From: Micromonospora echinaurantiaca
Lineage (GTDB): Bacteria > Actinomycetota > Actinomycetes > Mycobacteriales > Micromonosporaceae
Assembly: GCF_900090235.1 (NCBI RefSeq)
Contig: NZ_LT607750.1
Coordinates: 632,501-696,500, forward strand
Direction of reading: 5' to 3'
Length of the DNA stretch: 64,000 nucleotides
In this document: in pieces, positions 10,823 to 19,159 of the stretch
Numbering within the stretch: position 1 is the stretch's first letter
How the letters are laid out: each line of letters begins with the position of its first letter
The notes under the pieces: model-generated
The model's input: only the letters and a program-made list of their open reading frames with translations
What the model was told of the DNA's origin: nothing
The model's database searches: none
Position numbers and translations under genes: made by a program

Positions 10823-11259
10823 ACGGTCAGCGGGGGCTGCTTCCGGGTGGTCACGGCGATCCGGTTCCACACGTTGATTGTGGCGATCGCCATGACCAGG
10901 TCGGCCAGTTCCCGCTCCGACCACACCTTCGCCGCGGCGTCCCAGACGTCGTCCGGCACGCCGTGCTCGCCGAGCCGGGTGACCGCGTCGGTGAGGGCGA
11001 GCGCGGTGCGCTCCCGCTCGGTGAAGAACGGCGCCTCCCGCCACGCGGCCACCGCGAACAGCCGGCGGGTCGACTCGCCTGAGTCGAGGGCGTCCCGGGT
11101 GTGCATGTCGACGCAGAACGAGCAGCCGTTCAACATCGAGGCCCGGATCTTGACCAGCTCCAGCACGGTGTGCTCGACGTTGGCCCGGACGTACTTCTCC
11201 AGCCCCAGCACGGCGTGGTACGCCTCCGGCGCCACCTCGGCCGCATCCATCCGCTGCAT
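10819..11259 (-). CDS. carboxymuconolactone decarboxylase family (AhpD-like) protein
   Basis: The 146-residue protein has the redox CxxC of the AhpD fold (NGCSFCVDMH, Cys46, Cys49, His53), implying a thiol-peroxidase or alkylhydroperoxidase-type activity. The ATG at 11259 has AGGGAGG 5 bases upstream, and in-frame codons further upstream lack support. It is the first gene of a two-gene operon with the ECF41 sigma factor, which is typically co-localised with, and often the activator of, such genes. Physiological substrate unknown. Confidence 0.92.
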   Translation of the reverse strand: MQRMDAAEVAPEAYHAVLGLEKYVRANVEHTVLELVKIRASMLNGCSFCVDMHTRDALDSGESTRRLFAVAAWREAPFFTERERTALALTDAVTRLGEHGVPDDVWDAAAKVWSERELADLVMAIATINVWNRIAVTTRKQPPLTV

Positions 11260-11288
11260 GACGAACCTCCCTGGTCGGTGGTGTGACA
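11260..11288 (-). promoter_or_regulatory. candidate ECF41-type promoter
   Basis: On the minus strand TGTCACA (11282-11288) is followed by 18 bases and CGTC (11260-11263), which abuts the ATG at 11259. ECF41 promoters are described as TGTCACA and CGTC with about 16 bases between. The spacing here is longer, and transcription would start inside the gene (a second ATG lies 9 bases into it), so the -35 match is more convincing than the whole promoter. Confidence 0.35.
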
Positions 11289-11438
11289 CCGACACGACGA
11301 CGCGGCGGGGGCGCGGCGTGACGGTCGGGCCTGTGATCCCGGTCATGCCGGGCGCGCCACGCGGGGGGCCGGCGGGACCCGGGATGGGGAATAGTCACGG
11401 GCGCGGGGTGCCGGGGGTCGAGTATTCTTGGCGACCGT

Positions 11439-11658
11439 AAGGCGATGACCCGGCCATCACCGGCGAGCCTCCGGAAGAACAGCCGGGTGACCGGCCCAGT
11501 AGAACCGGACGGGTCCGGCCCGTCACAGCCGGCCAACGAGCGGGCGGTCGATCCTGACCGCCAAGCGGGGTGGTACCGCGGGCCCACCCGGGGCGCCGAC
11601 AGGCGTACCGGAACGGCTCGTCCTCGCAGACCCACACGACGCGTGAGCTGCTGAGGAG
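11439..11658 (+). promoter_or_regulatory. T-box riboswitch of ileS (translational type)
   Basis: The conserved T-box aagcggggtggtaccgcg lies at 11563-11580. Upstream, stem I contains the isoleucine specifier ATC followed by A (11456-11459) and the distal-loop sequence gcctccggaagaac (11467-11480). Downstream, tcctcgcag (11621-11629) can pair with ctgctgagga (11648-11657), which includes the Shine-Dalgarno of ileS, so uncharged tRNA-Ile binding should free the ribosome binding site. There is no T-tract terminator. This matches the actinobacterial ileS T-boxes that act on translation. A possible -10, tattct, is at 11423-11428. Confidence 0.92.
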
Positions 11659-11669
11659 AGCGACCCCCG

Positions 11670-14600
11670 ATGGCCTATCCGTTGCACGACCCGACCGCCG
11701 CCGGCGTGCCGGCGAGCCCGGACCTGCCCGCGGTCGAGCGCCGGGTGCTGGAGCACTGGACGGCCGACAAGACCTTCGAGGCCAGTGTCGAGGCCCGTCC
11801 CGCCGGCACCGACGGCAAGAACGAGTACGTCTTCTACGACGGCCCGCCGTTCGCCAACGGCCTGCCGCACTACGGCCACCTGTTCACCGGCTACGTCAAG
11901 GACGTGGTGCCGCGCTACCAGACCATGCGCGGCAAGCACGTGGAGCGGCGCTTCGGCTGGGACTGCCACGGCCTGCCCGCCGAGGTGGTCGCCGAGAAGC
12001 AGCTCGGCATCACCAGCAAGGCGGAGATCCTCGACCTCGGCGTGGCCCGGTTCAACGAGGCCTGCCGCACCTCGGTGCTGGAGTTCACCCAGGACTGGGA
12101 GCGGTACGTCACCCGACAGGCCCGCTGGGTCGACTTCGCCAACGACTACAAGACCCTCGACCTGGACTACATGGAAAGCGTCATGTGGGCCTTCAAGACC
12201 CTGCACGACAAGGGTCTGGTCTACGAGGGCTTCCGGGTGCTGGCGTACTGCTGGCGCTGCGAGACGCCGTTGTCGAACACCGAGACCCGGATGGACGACG
12301 TCTACAAGGACCGGCACGACCCCACCCTGTCGGTGTGGTTCGCGCTGACCCCGGACGAGTCCGCGCCGGAGCTGGTGCGCGGTCCGGTGCGGCTGGGCGT
12401 CTGGACCACCACGCCGTGGACGCTGCCGTCCAACCTGGCGCTCGCCGTCGGCCCGGACATCGAGTACGCGGTGCTGGAGCGCGACGGCGACCGCTACCTG
12501 GTCGGCGCCGCCCGGCTCGGCGCGTACGCCAAGGAGCTGGAGGGGTACCAGCAGGTCGGCACGGTGCGCGGCGCGGACCTGGTCGGGCGCCGGTACACCC
12601 CGCTCTACGACTTCCTCGTCGAGCAGGCCGGCCCGAACGCGTACCAGGTGCTCGGCGCGGACTTCGTCACCACCGAGGACGGCACCGGGATCGTGCACCT
12701 GGCCCCGGCGTTCGGTGAGGAGGACCAGAACGCCTGCAACGCCGCCGGCATCCCGACCGTCGTCACGGTGGACGACCACACCCGGTTCACCGCGCTGGTC
12801 CCGCCGTACCAGGGCGAGCAGGTCTTCGACGTGAACAAGCCGGTGATCCGGGAGCTCAAGGAGCGGGGGGTGGTGCTCAAGCAGGACACCTACACCCACT
12901 CCTACCCGCACTGCTGGCGCTGCGACACCCCGCTGGTCTACAAGGCGGTGTCGTCGTGGTTCGTCGCGGTCACCAGGTTCAAGGACCGGATGGTCGAGCT
13001 GAACCAGCAGATCAACTGGACGCCGGGGCACATCAAGGACGGCTCGTTCGGCAAGTGGCTGGCCAACGCCCGGGACTGGTCGATCAGCCGGAACCGGTTC
13101 TGGGGCTCGCCGATCCCGGTGTGGAAGTCCGACGACCCGAACTACCCGCGGGTGGACGTCTACGGCTCGCTGGAGCAGATCGAGCAGGACTTCGGCGTAC
13201 GCCTGACCGACCTGCACCGGCCGGCGGTGGACGAGCTGGTCCGCCCCAACCCGGACGACCCGACCGGCAAGTCGATGATGCGCCGGGTGCCGGAGGTGCT
13301 GGACTGCTGGTTCGAGTCCGGCTCGATGCCGTTCGCCCAGGTGCACTACCCGTTCGAGAACCGCGACTGGTTCGAGCACCACTACCCGGGCGACTTCATC
13401 GTCGAGTACATCGGACAGACCCGCGGTTGGTTCTACACCATGCACGTGCTGGCCACCGCGCTGTTCGACCGGCCCGCGTTCCGCAACTGCCTCAGCCACG
13501 GCATCCTGCTCGGCTCCGACGGGCGCAAGATGTCCAAGAGCCTGCGCAACTACCCGGACGTCTACCACGTCTTCGACTCGTACGGGTCGGACGCGATGCG
13601 CTGGATGCTGATGTCCTCGCCGGTGCTGCGCGGCGGCGACATGGCGGTCACCGAGGCGGGCATCCGGGACGCGGTGCGTCAGGTGCTGCTGCCGCTGTGG
13701 AACGTCTGGTACTTCTTCTCGCTCTATGCCAACGCGGACGGGTACCAGGCGCGCCGTCGGACCGACAGCAGCCACCTGCTCGACCGGTACGTGCTGGCGA
13801 AGACCCGGGAGCTGGTCGACACGGTCCAGGCGCAGCTGGACGCGTACGACATCTCCGGCGCCTGCGCCACCGTGCGGTCCTACCTGGACGCGCTGACCAA
13901 CTGGTACGTGCGCCGTTCCCGGGACCGCTTCTGGGCCGGTGACCACAACGCGTTCGACACCCTGTGGACGGTGCTGGAGACGCTCTGCCGGGTGGTGGCG
14001 CCGCTGGCGCCGCTGACCGCCGAGGAGATCTGGCGCGGGCTCACCGGCGAGCGGTCGGTGCACCTGACCGACTGGCCGGACGCCACCGGGTTCCCGGCCG
14101 ACCACGACCTGGTGGCGGCGATGGACGACACCCGGGCGGTCGCCTCGGCGGCGCTGTCGCTGCGCAAGGCGAAGGGCCTGCGGGTCCGGCTGCCGCTGTC
14201 CCGGCTGACCGTCGCCTCCCCGGCGGCGGAGCAGCTGCGGCCGTTCGCCGACCTGGTCGCCGACGAGGTCAACGTCAAGGCGGTGGAGTTCACCGACGAG
14301 GTGTCCGCGTACTGCCAGCAGGTGCTGACCGTGGTGCCCCGGGCGCTCGGGCCGCGGGTCGGCAAGCAGGTGCAGCAGGTCATCAAGGCGGTCAAGGCGG
14401 GGGAGTGGGAGCTGGTCGACGGCGCCCCGGTCGCCGCCGGGGTCACCCTCGCCGAGGGCGAGTACGAGCTGCGCCTGGTCGCCGCCGACGCCGAGCACTC
14501 CGCGCCGCTGCCCGGCGGCGAGGGCGTGGTCGTGCTGGACACCGAGGTCACCCCGGAACTGGCCGCCGAAGGGCTGGCCCGGGACGTGGTGCGGGTCGTG

Positions 14601-14816
14601 CAGCAGGCCCGCCGGGACGCCGACCTGGACGTCTCGGACCGGATCGTGGTGGCGCTGTCGGCGTCCGAGGAGGTGCGCGCGGCGGTGGCCGGGTTCGCGG
14701 ACTTCGTGGCCCGCGAGGTGCTGGCCGACCAGGTCGACGTCGTGGAGGGCGTCGAGGGGTTCACCGGCGAGGTCGGTGAGGGCGATCGGGTGACGGTCGC
14801 CGTTCGCCGGGTATGA
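11670..14816 (+). CDS. ileS: isoleucyl-tRNA synthetase, long eukaryote-like type
   Basis: The 1048-residue class I synthetase charges tRNA-Ile. It has HYGH at residues 67-70 ([17 protein letters not shown]), the editing domain, and KMSKS at about 620-624 ([12 protein letters not shown]). The C-terminal extension and length fit the eukaryote-like IleRS type usual in Actinobacteria, a type associated with low mupirocin sensitivity. The ATG has GAGGAG (11653-11658) upstream. This Shine-Dalgarno is the target of the T-box leader, so expression should respond to isoleucyl-tRNA charging. Monocistronic or followed by the acyltransferase 178 bases downstream. Confidence 0.97.
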   Translation: MAYPLHDPTAAGVPASPDLPAVERRVLEHWTADKTFEASVEARPAGTDGKNEYVFYDGPPFANGLPHYGHLFTGYVKDVVPRYQTMRGKHVERRFGWDCHGLPAEVVAEKQLGITSKAEILDLGVARFNEACRTSVLEFTQDWERYVTRQARWVDFANDYKTLDLDYMESVMWAFKTLHDKGLVYEGFRVLAYCWRCETPLSNTETRMDDVYKDRHDPTLSVWFALTPDESAPELVRGPVRLGVWTTTPWTLPSNLALAVGPDIEYAVLERDGDRYLVGAARLGAYAKELEGYQQVGTVRGADLVGRRYTPLYDFLVEQAGPNAYQVLGADFVTTEDGTGIVHLAPAFGEEDQNACNAAGIPTVVTVDDHTRFTALVPPYQGEQVFDVNKPVIRELKERGVVLKQDTYTHSYPHCWRCDTPLVYKAVSSWFVAVTRFKDRMVELNQQINWTPGHIKDGSFGKWLANARDWSISRNRFWGSPIPVWKSDDPNYPRVDVYGSLEQIEQDFGVRLTDLHRPAVDELVRPNPDDPTGKSMMRRVPEVLDCWFESGSMPFAQVHYPFENRDWFEHHYPGDFIVEYIGQTRGWFYTMHVLATALFDRPAFRNCLSHGILLGSDGRKMSKSLRNYPDVYHVFDSYGSDAMRWMLMSSPVLRGGDMAVTEAGIRDAVRQVLLPLWNVWYFFSLYANADGYQARRRTDSSHLLDRYVLAKTRELVDTVQAQLDAYDISGACATVRSYLDALTNWYVRRSRDRFWAGDHNAFDTLWTVLETLCRVVAPLAPLTAEEIWRGLTGERSVHLTDWPDATGFPADHDLVAAMDDTRAVASAALSLRKAKGLRVRLPLSRLTVASPAAEQLRPFADLVADEVNVKAVEFTDEVSAYCQQVLTVVPRALGPRVGKQVQQVIKAVKAGEWELVDGAPVAAGVTLAEGEYELRLVAADAEHSAPLPGGEGVVVLDTEVTPELAAEGLARDVVRVVQQARRDADLDVSDRIVVALSASEEVRAAVAGFADFVAREVLADQVDVVEGVEGFTGEVGEGDRVTVAVRRV

Positions 14817-14994
14817 GAATCGGGTGAGCCGGCCGGAGGGGGTTCTTCCGTCGCGTTCGCGCTGCGGAGGGGCCCCTTCCGGCCCTTCGCCGCCCACCCG
14901 GACCAGCCCGCGGACCGCCCGCCACCCGCGCGGGGTGTCCGGGGGACGTCCGCTACGGTGACAGCGCCCGACCAGCCCGACCGCCGGAGGATCC

Positions 14995-15690
14995 GTGCCC
15001 CTGCTCTACACCATCGGCAAGCTCACCGTGGCGCCCGCGCTCCGGTTGGCCTGGCGTCCCACCGTGGAGGGGCTGGAGCACATCCCGCCGACCGGCGGGG
15101 CGATCTTCGCCGCCAACCACCTGTCGGTCGCCGACGAGCTGCTGCTGGGCACGGTGGTGCCCCGGCACCTGGCGTTCTGGGCAAAGTCGGACTACTTCAA
15201 GGGCACCGGGCTGCGCGGCTGGTTCAGCAAGGCGGTGCTCACCGGCCTCGGCGCGATCCCGGTCGAGCGGGCCGGCGGGCGGGCGGCGCTGTCGGCGTTC
15301 GACGCGGCGATCCCCGCGCTCAAGGGCGGTGACCTGGTGGTGGTCTACCCGGAGGGGACCCGGTCGCCGGACGGCCGGCTCTACCGCGGGCGCACCGGGG
15401 TGGCCCGGCTGGCGGTCGCCGCGCAGGTGCCGGTGATCCCGGTCGGCACCATCGGCACCGAGAAGGTCCAGCCGATCGGCGCCCGGATGCCCCGGCTGCT
15501 GCCGGCGGACATCACCATCCGGTTCGGCAAGCCGCTGGACTTCACCGGCCGGCCGGACGACCGGACGTCGCTGCGGGCGATGACCGACGAGGTGATGAGC
15601 GAGATCCAGAAGCTCACCGGCCAGGAGTACGTGTCGCGGTACGCCCCGCCGCGGGCGCACCCGGCCACCCCCGGCGACACCCCGGTCTGA
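14995..15690 (+). CDS. 1-acyl-sn-glycerol-3-phosphate acyltransferase (PlsC family)
   Basis: The 231-residue membrane-associated acyltransferase of phospholipid synthesis has the catalytic HX4D motif (NHLSVADE, His42 and Asp47) and the substrate-binding EGTR motif (YPEGTRSPDGRLYRG, about residues 118-132). A hydrophobic N-terminus is present. The GTG start is preceded by CCGGAGG. A TACGGT at 14954-14959 is a plausible -10 for its own promoter, giving a leader of about 30 bases. Its 3' end faces the photolyase gene, and 94 GC-rich bases separate them. Which lysophosphatidate it uses cannot be told from sequence. Confidence 0.93.
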   Translation: MPLLYTIGKLTVAPALRLAWRPTVEGLEHIPPTGGAIFAANHLSVADELLLGTVVPRHLAFWAKSDYFKGTGLRGWFSKAVLTGLGAIPVERAGGRAALSAFDAAIPALKGGDLVVVYPEGTRSPDGRLYRGRTGVARLAVAAQVPVIPVGTIGTEKVQPIGARMPRLLPADITIRFGKPLDFTGRPDDRTSLRAMTDEVMSEIQKLTGQEYVSRYAPPRAHPATPGDTPV

Positions 15691-15784
15691 CGACGGCCGG
15701 CCCGGCCGCTGCTGATCCCCGCCCGGCCGCTGCCTAGCCCCGGTCCGATCCCGGTCCGGCCTCGGCCCGGCCCGCCTGGTCCGG

Positions 15785-17248
15785 TCACGGCGGCTGGTCG
15801 CCGCGGCGTCTCTCCTGGTCGAGCACCTGGTCGACGTCGGGCAGCCGGTCGAGCTGGGCCAGCTGCCGGGCCATCCGGGCGTTGGGCGGGAGCCGGTTGC
15901 GGTCGCGGGCCAGCAGGGCCCAGTAGCCGGCGGTGAACGGGCAGGCGTCCGCGCCGAGGCGCTGGCGCGGGTCGTACCGGCAGCCGCCGCAGTAGTCGCT
16001 CATCCGATTGATGTATGCGCCGCCGGCCACGTACGGCTTGCGGTCCAGGTCGGCGTACCGGCTCATACCGAGCACGTTCACCGGCATCGCCCAGGCGTAG
16101 CCGTCGACGAAGCCGCGGTGGAAGAGGTCGACCAGCTCGGCGGCGCGCCAGCCGCGTTGCACGGCGTAGTTGCCGAGCACCAGCAGCCGGGGGACGTGCT
16201 GCACCCAGCCGTGCTCCCGCAGGTCACCGAGGACGTCCGACAGGCAGCGCGCCCGTACCGCGTCGGCGTCCAGGTCGCGGAACCAGTCCGGCACCGACCG
16301 GCGGCCGGCCAGCTCGTCACGGCCGGGGTGGCCGTGGCCGAAGTACCAGTACAGGTTCCACACGTAGTCGCGCCAGCCCAGCACCTGGCGGATGAAGCCC
16401 TCCACGCCGGCCAGCGGGGCGCCGTTCCGGCGGTAGGCCCGTTCGGCGGCGCGCACCGCCTGCACCGGGTCGAGCAGGCCGAGGTTGAACGAGGACGACA
16501 GCGCGCTGTGCGCCATCCACGGGTCGTCGGCGAGCATGGCGTCGGCGTACCGGCCGAAGTGGGCCAGCCGGTGTCGGAGGAAGTGCCGCAGCCGGGCCGT
16601 CGCCTCCCGGGTGGTGGCCGGGAACCGGCGCGGTCCGTCCCGCCCGACGAACCGGACGCCCTCCCGCTCCCACCGGTCCAGGTCGGCCCGGACCTCGGCG
16701 TCGATGTCGTCCTCCGTCGGCATCGGCGGGGGCGGCAGGTCGAGCCGGCGGGCGCCCTTCGGTGGTGGCTCCCGGTTCTCCGGGGCCACGCTCCACCGCC
16801 CGCCGACCGGCTCGCCGCCGTCGACCAGCACCCCGTGGTGCTCCCGGGCGAACCGGTAGAACGCCTCCATCCGCAGGGCGCCCCGGCGGCCGTCCGCCCA
16901 CTCGGCGAAGTCGTCGACCGCAGTGACGAAACCCCGGGGCGGCAGCACGGTGACCCGGTCCAGACTCCGGACGAACGCCAGCGCGGCCCGGGAGGTGGGG
17001 TGGCACACCTCCAGTGGCTCGCGGACCCCGCGCAGCGCCTGCCGGTACGTCTCGGTGCGCAGGAAGATCGCCTGGTCGCCCAGCTCGGCGGCGCGGTGGC
17101 GCAGCGCGGACAGCACCAGGTGGGCCTTCTGCCGGTGGTACGCGCGCCGGCGGAAGACCGCCTTCGACTCGATCAGCAGGACCGGTTGGTGGCGGTGGTC
17201 GAGGAAGTGCGGCCCCAGCTGGTCGGCGAAGAGCCAACGCCGCGACAT
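15785..17248 (-). CDS. FeS-containing bacterial cryptochrome/photolyase ((6-4) photolyase type)
   Basis: The 487-residue member of the CryPro/FeS-BCP family contains an N-terminal photolyase-related domain (about 1-200) and an FAD-binding C-terminal domain. Four cysteines at about 335, 419, 422 and 436 (ARCLSD, DYCGGCRYD, DACPFT) have almost the spacing of the 4Fe-4S ligands known from Agrobacterium PhrB (350, 438, 441, 454). The YAWAMPVNVLGMSRYAD and AGGAYINRMSDYC segments are typical of this family. Light-driven repair of (6-4) photoproducts is the likely role. The ATG at 17248 follows CATAAT by 6 bases, implying a leaderless mRNA. Confidence 0.92.
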   Translation of the reverse strand: MSRRWLFADQLGPHFLDHRHQPVLLIESKAVFRRRAYHRQKAHLVLSALRHRAAELGDQAIFLRTETYRQALRGVREPLEVCHPTSRAALAFVRSLDRVTVLPPRGFVTAVDDFAEWADGRRGALRMEAFYRFAREHHGVLVDGGEPVGGRWSVAPENREPPPKGARRLDLPPPPMPTEDDIDAEVRADLDRWEREGVRFVGRDGPRRFPATTREATARLRHFLRHRLAHFGRYADAMLADDPWMAHSALSSSFNLGLLDPVQAVRAAERAYRRNGAPLAGVEGFIRQVLGWRDYVWNLYWYFGHGHPGRDELAGRRSVPDWFRDLDADAVRARCLSDVLGDLREHGWVQHVPRLLVLGNYAVQRGWRAAELVDLFHRGFVDGYAWAMPVNVLGMSRYADLDRKPYVAGGAYINRMSDYCGGCRYDPRQRLGADACPFTAGYWALLARDRNRLPPNARMARQLAQLDRLPDVDQVLDQERRRGDQPP

Positions 17249-17254
17249 GCCCCG

Positions 17255-17260
17255 ATTATG
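17255..17260 (-). promoter_or_regulatory. -10 element of the photolyase gene, probable leaderless promoter
   Basis: CATAAT on the minus strand ends 6 bases before the ATG at 17248. The surrounding 40 bases are unusually AT-rich for this genome. Confidence 0.6.
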
Positions 17261-17306
17261 GCCGGTTTATTCATAAATGAGGACGAGGGAATCTCAGCCA
17301 ATCGGC

Positions 17307-18986
17307 TCAGTTCTGGTCCGCCGTCACGATCTGCGTGCGCATCCGGTCGAGCAGGCGGGCGCTGTCGTCGACGGAGAGCCGGGTGAACACTGCGGTGGCG
17401 ATGCTGCCGTGGTCGGCCGAGGTGCAGACCACCACGTCCGTGCCGCCGTCCCGGCCGACCGCGCAGCGCCCGTGCCGGCCGCGCACCCCGGTCTCGACCA
17501 CCTGCGCCTCGCCGAGCCGGTACTGCGCGGTGAGCCGGTCCAACTCCTTCTCGGCGTCCGCCTCCGGGGTGAACCGGAAGCCGGTGCCGCCGAACACGGT
17601 GACCCGCTTGCCGTCCCCGGTGGCGTAGACGCCGGCGAAGGTCTCCTCGGCCAGCCAGTGCGCCTTGCGTACCTCGGTCTCCAGCTGCCGGGCGGTCTGC
17701 TCCGACCGGCTGTCGTCGCGTAGCCGCAGGTCGTCCACCGCGGCCGGCAGCGCCGCCTTGGCCGGGTACTGCGCGGCGATCGGCATGCCGTAGTAGGCCG
17801 GGCAGCCGCAGCAGCAGGCCAGGGTGAGCAGCAGCAGCCAGGGCCAGCGGCGACGTTTGCGGACGGCGACCGGGACGTACCCCCTGGGGGCCTGCCAGCC
17901 GGGCGGCGGCGCCACCGGCGGCGGGGTCTGCTTCCCGCGCCGCTGCCGGGGCGGCCGGACCGGGGCCGCCGGCGGCGGGGCCGGTGGCCGGGCGACGAAG
18001 GCCGGTGGTGGGGCCGGTCGGGTGACCGGGGCCGGTGGTGGGGCCGGCCGGGAGGCCGGCGGTGGCGGCAGCGGCGCGGGCGGCGGCGAGACCGGGCCGG
18101 CGGGTGGCGGCGCGGGCGGTCCGGAGTACGGCCGGGTCGGCGGTGGCGCCGGGTAGGGCAGCGTCGGCGGCAACGTGGGCAGCTCGACCGACGGCAGCTC
18201 CCAACCCCCGGTGTCCGCGCCCGCCCACGGGTCGACCGGCGGCCGGTGCTCGGGCGGCTCGGGCGGGGCCGGCGGCACGGGGGTCGGCTCGGCCGACTCG
18301 CCCCAGGCCCGCCGGCGCGGCGGCGGGGGCGGGACCGGCGCGGAACCGCTCCACCGGGGCGCGGGCGCGGCGTCCGGCTCGCCGGCCGGCAACCGCCGGG
18401 TGCCCTGCGGCCCGAGGTCCGGCGCCGGGACCGTGCCGGGAGTCGGGGCGGGCGTCTCGTCCGCGTCGACGTTCCGCGGGTCCGCGCCGGGCTGGTCGGC
18501 GGGGGTCGGGTGCGGAGCGGGTTGCTCCGGTTCGTCGACGGTCGCGGCCTCCGGGTCGGTGCCGGGCTGGTCGGCGGGGGTCGGGTGCGGGGCGGGTTGC
18601 TCCGGTTCGTCCGCGGTCGCGGCCTCCGGGTCGGTGCCGGGCTGGTCGGCGGGGGTCGGGTGCGGGGCGGGTTGCTCCGGTTCGTCCGCGGTCGCGGGCT
18701 CCGGGTCGGTGCCGGCCTGGTCGGCGGGAGGCGTGCGGAGGTCGGCCGGCGGCGGGTCGCTCGCGGTCGCCGTGGGTGCGCCGGCCGGTGGCGTGCCCGC
18801 CTCCGGGGCCGGGCCGGGCGGGTCGGTGGGCAGCGTCGGGGTGCCCTCCGGGCCGGTGCGGGGCGGCTCGACCGGCGGTACGGGGGAGAGGGTCCGCTCC
18901 TCGCTGACCGCCGGATCCCGGTCCGGGTGCTGGTCCGGGGGGCTCCCGTCGGCCGGCCGGTCGGCTCCCGGCTGCGGCTGCGGCAT
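17307..18986 (-). CDS. proline-rich single-pass membrane protein, conserved hypothetical
   Basis: The 559-residue protein has a disordered Pro/Ala/Glu-rich N-terminal part of about 390 residues, a basic stretch (VRKRRRWPW) and one transmembrane helix with a cysteine cluster (LTLACCCGCPAYYG). A C-terminal extracytoplasmic domain of about 140 residues follows. That domain (GVYATGDGKRVTVFGGTGF, VVCTSADHGSIATAVFTRL, LLDRMRTQIV) is paralogous to the protein at 2795-3475. Residues about 92-166 are three tandem copies of a 25-residue unit. The ATG at 18986 is chosen for GAGGAG 9 bases upstream. Upstream in-frame codons lack a site. Function unknown. A sensor or cell-wall-spanning role is conceivable from the architecture only. 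Confidence 0.85.
   Translation of the reverse strand: MPQPQPGADRPADGSPPDQHPDRDPAVSEERTLSPVPPVEPPRTGPEGTPTLPTDPPGPAPEAGTPPAGAPTATASDPPPADLRTPPADQAGTDPEPATADEPEQPAPHPTPADQPGTDPEAATADEPEQPAPHPTPADQPGTDPEAATVDEPEQPAPHPTPADQPGADPRNVDADETPAPTPGTVPAPDLGPQGTRRLPAGEPDAAPAPRWSGSAPVPPPPPRRRAWGESAEPTPVPPAPPEPPEHRPPVDPWAGADTGGWELPSVELPTLPPTLPYPAPPPTRPYSGPPAPPPAGPVSPPPAPLPPPPASRPAPPPAPVTRPAPPPAFVARPPAPPPAAPVRPPRQRRGKQTPPPVAPPPGWQAPRGYVPVAVRKRRRWPWLLLLTLACCCGCPAYYGMPIAAQYPAKAALPAAVDDLRLRDDSRSEQTARQLETEVRKAHWLAEETFAGVYATGDGKRVTVFGGTGFRFTPEADAEKELDRLTAQYRLGEAQVVETGVRGRHGRCAVGRDGGTDVVVCTSADHGSIATAVFTRLSVDDSARLLDRMRTQIVTADQN
18489..18713 (-). repeat. three tandem 75-bp repeats inside the proline-rich gene
   Basis: The three 75-bp units start at 18489, 18564 and 18639 and are nearly identical. 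They encode a 25-residue unit beginning DEPEQPAPHPTPADQPG. A decayed partial unit follows. Confidence 0.9.
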
Positions 18987-19145
18987 CGCGGCAATCTCCT
19001 CTCGCGCCGATCCGAGGTTAGTACCGCTGCGCCACCGCCGTCGATCCGCCCACCACCAGCGCCGGTGACCCGGGTCGACGGCGGGTGAGCATGCCGTCCG
19101 GACACGAGCTGGTGGCGTGCACGCGGTCACCGCCGCCGGGCCGCG

Positions 19146-19151
19146 TACCCT
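19146..19151 (+). promoter_or_regulatory. -10 element, probable leaderless promoter
   Basis: TACCCT ends 8 bases before the ATG at 19160. No Shine-Dalgarno is present. Confidence 0.45.
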
Positions 19152-19159
19152 TGGGCATC

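Noticed and set aside
11523..14897. An 1124-codon minus-strand frame opposite ileS
   Set aside because: Same cause. The sense strand encodes a complete IleRS with all motifs, and the antisense product is Val/Gly/Arg/His-rich without domains.
18489..18713. CRISPR-like array
   Set aside because: The 75-bp repeats are contiguous, in frame and protein-coding, with no spacers and no cas genes.
19085..19159. In-frame ATG 75 bases upstream in the radical SAM gene
   Set aside because: The extra 25 residues are not like the family and would place the -10-like TACCCT inside the gene. The ATG at 19160 fits the leaderless pattern.
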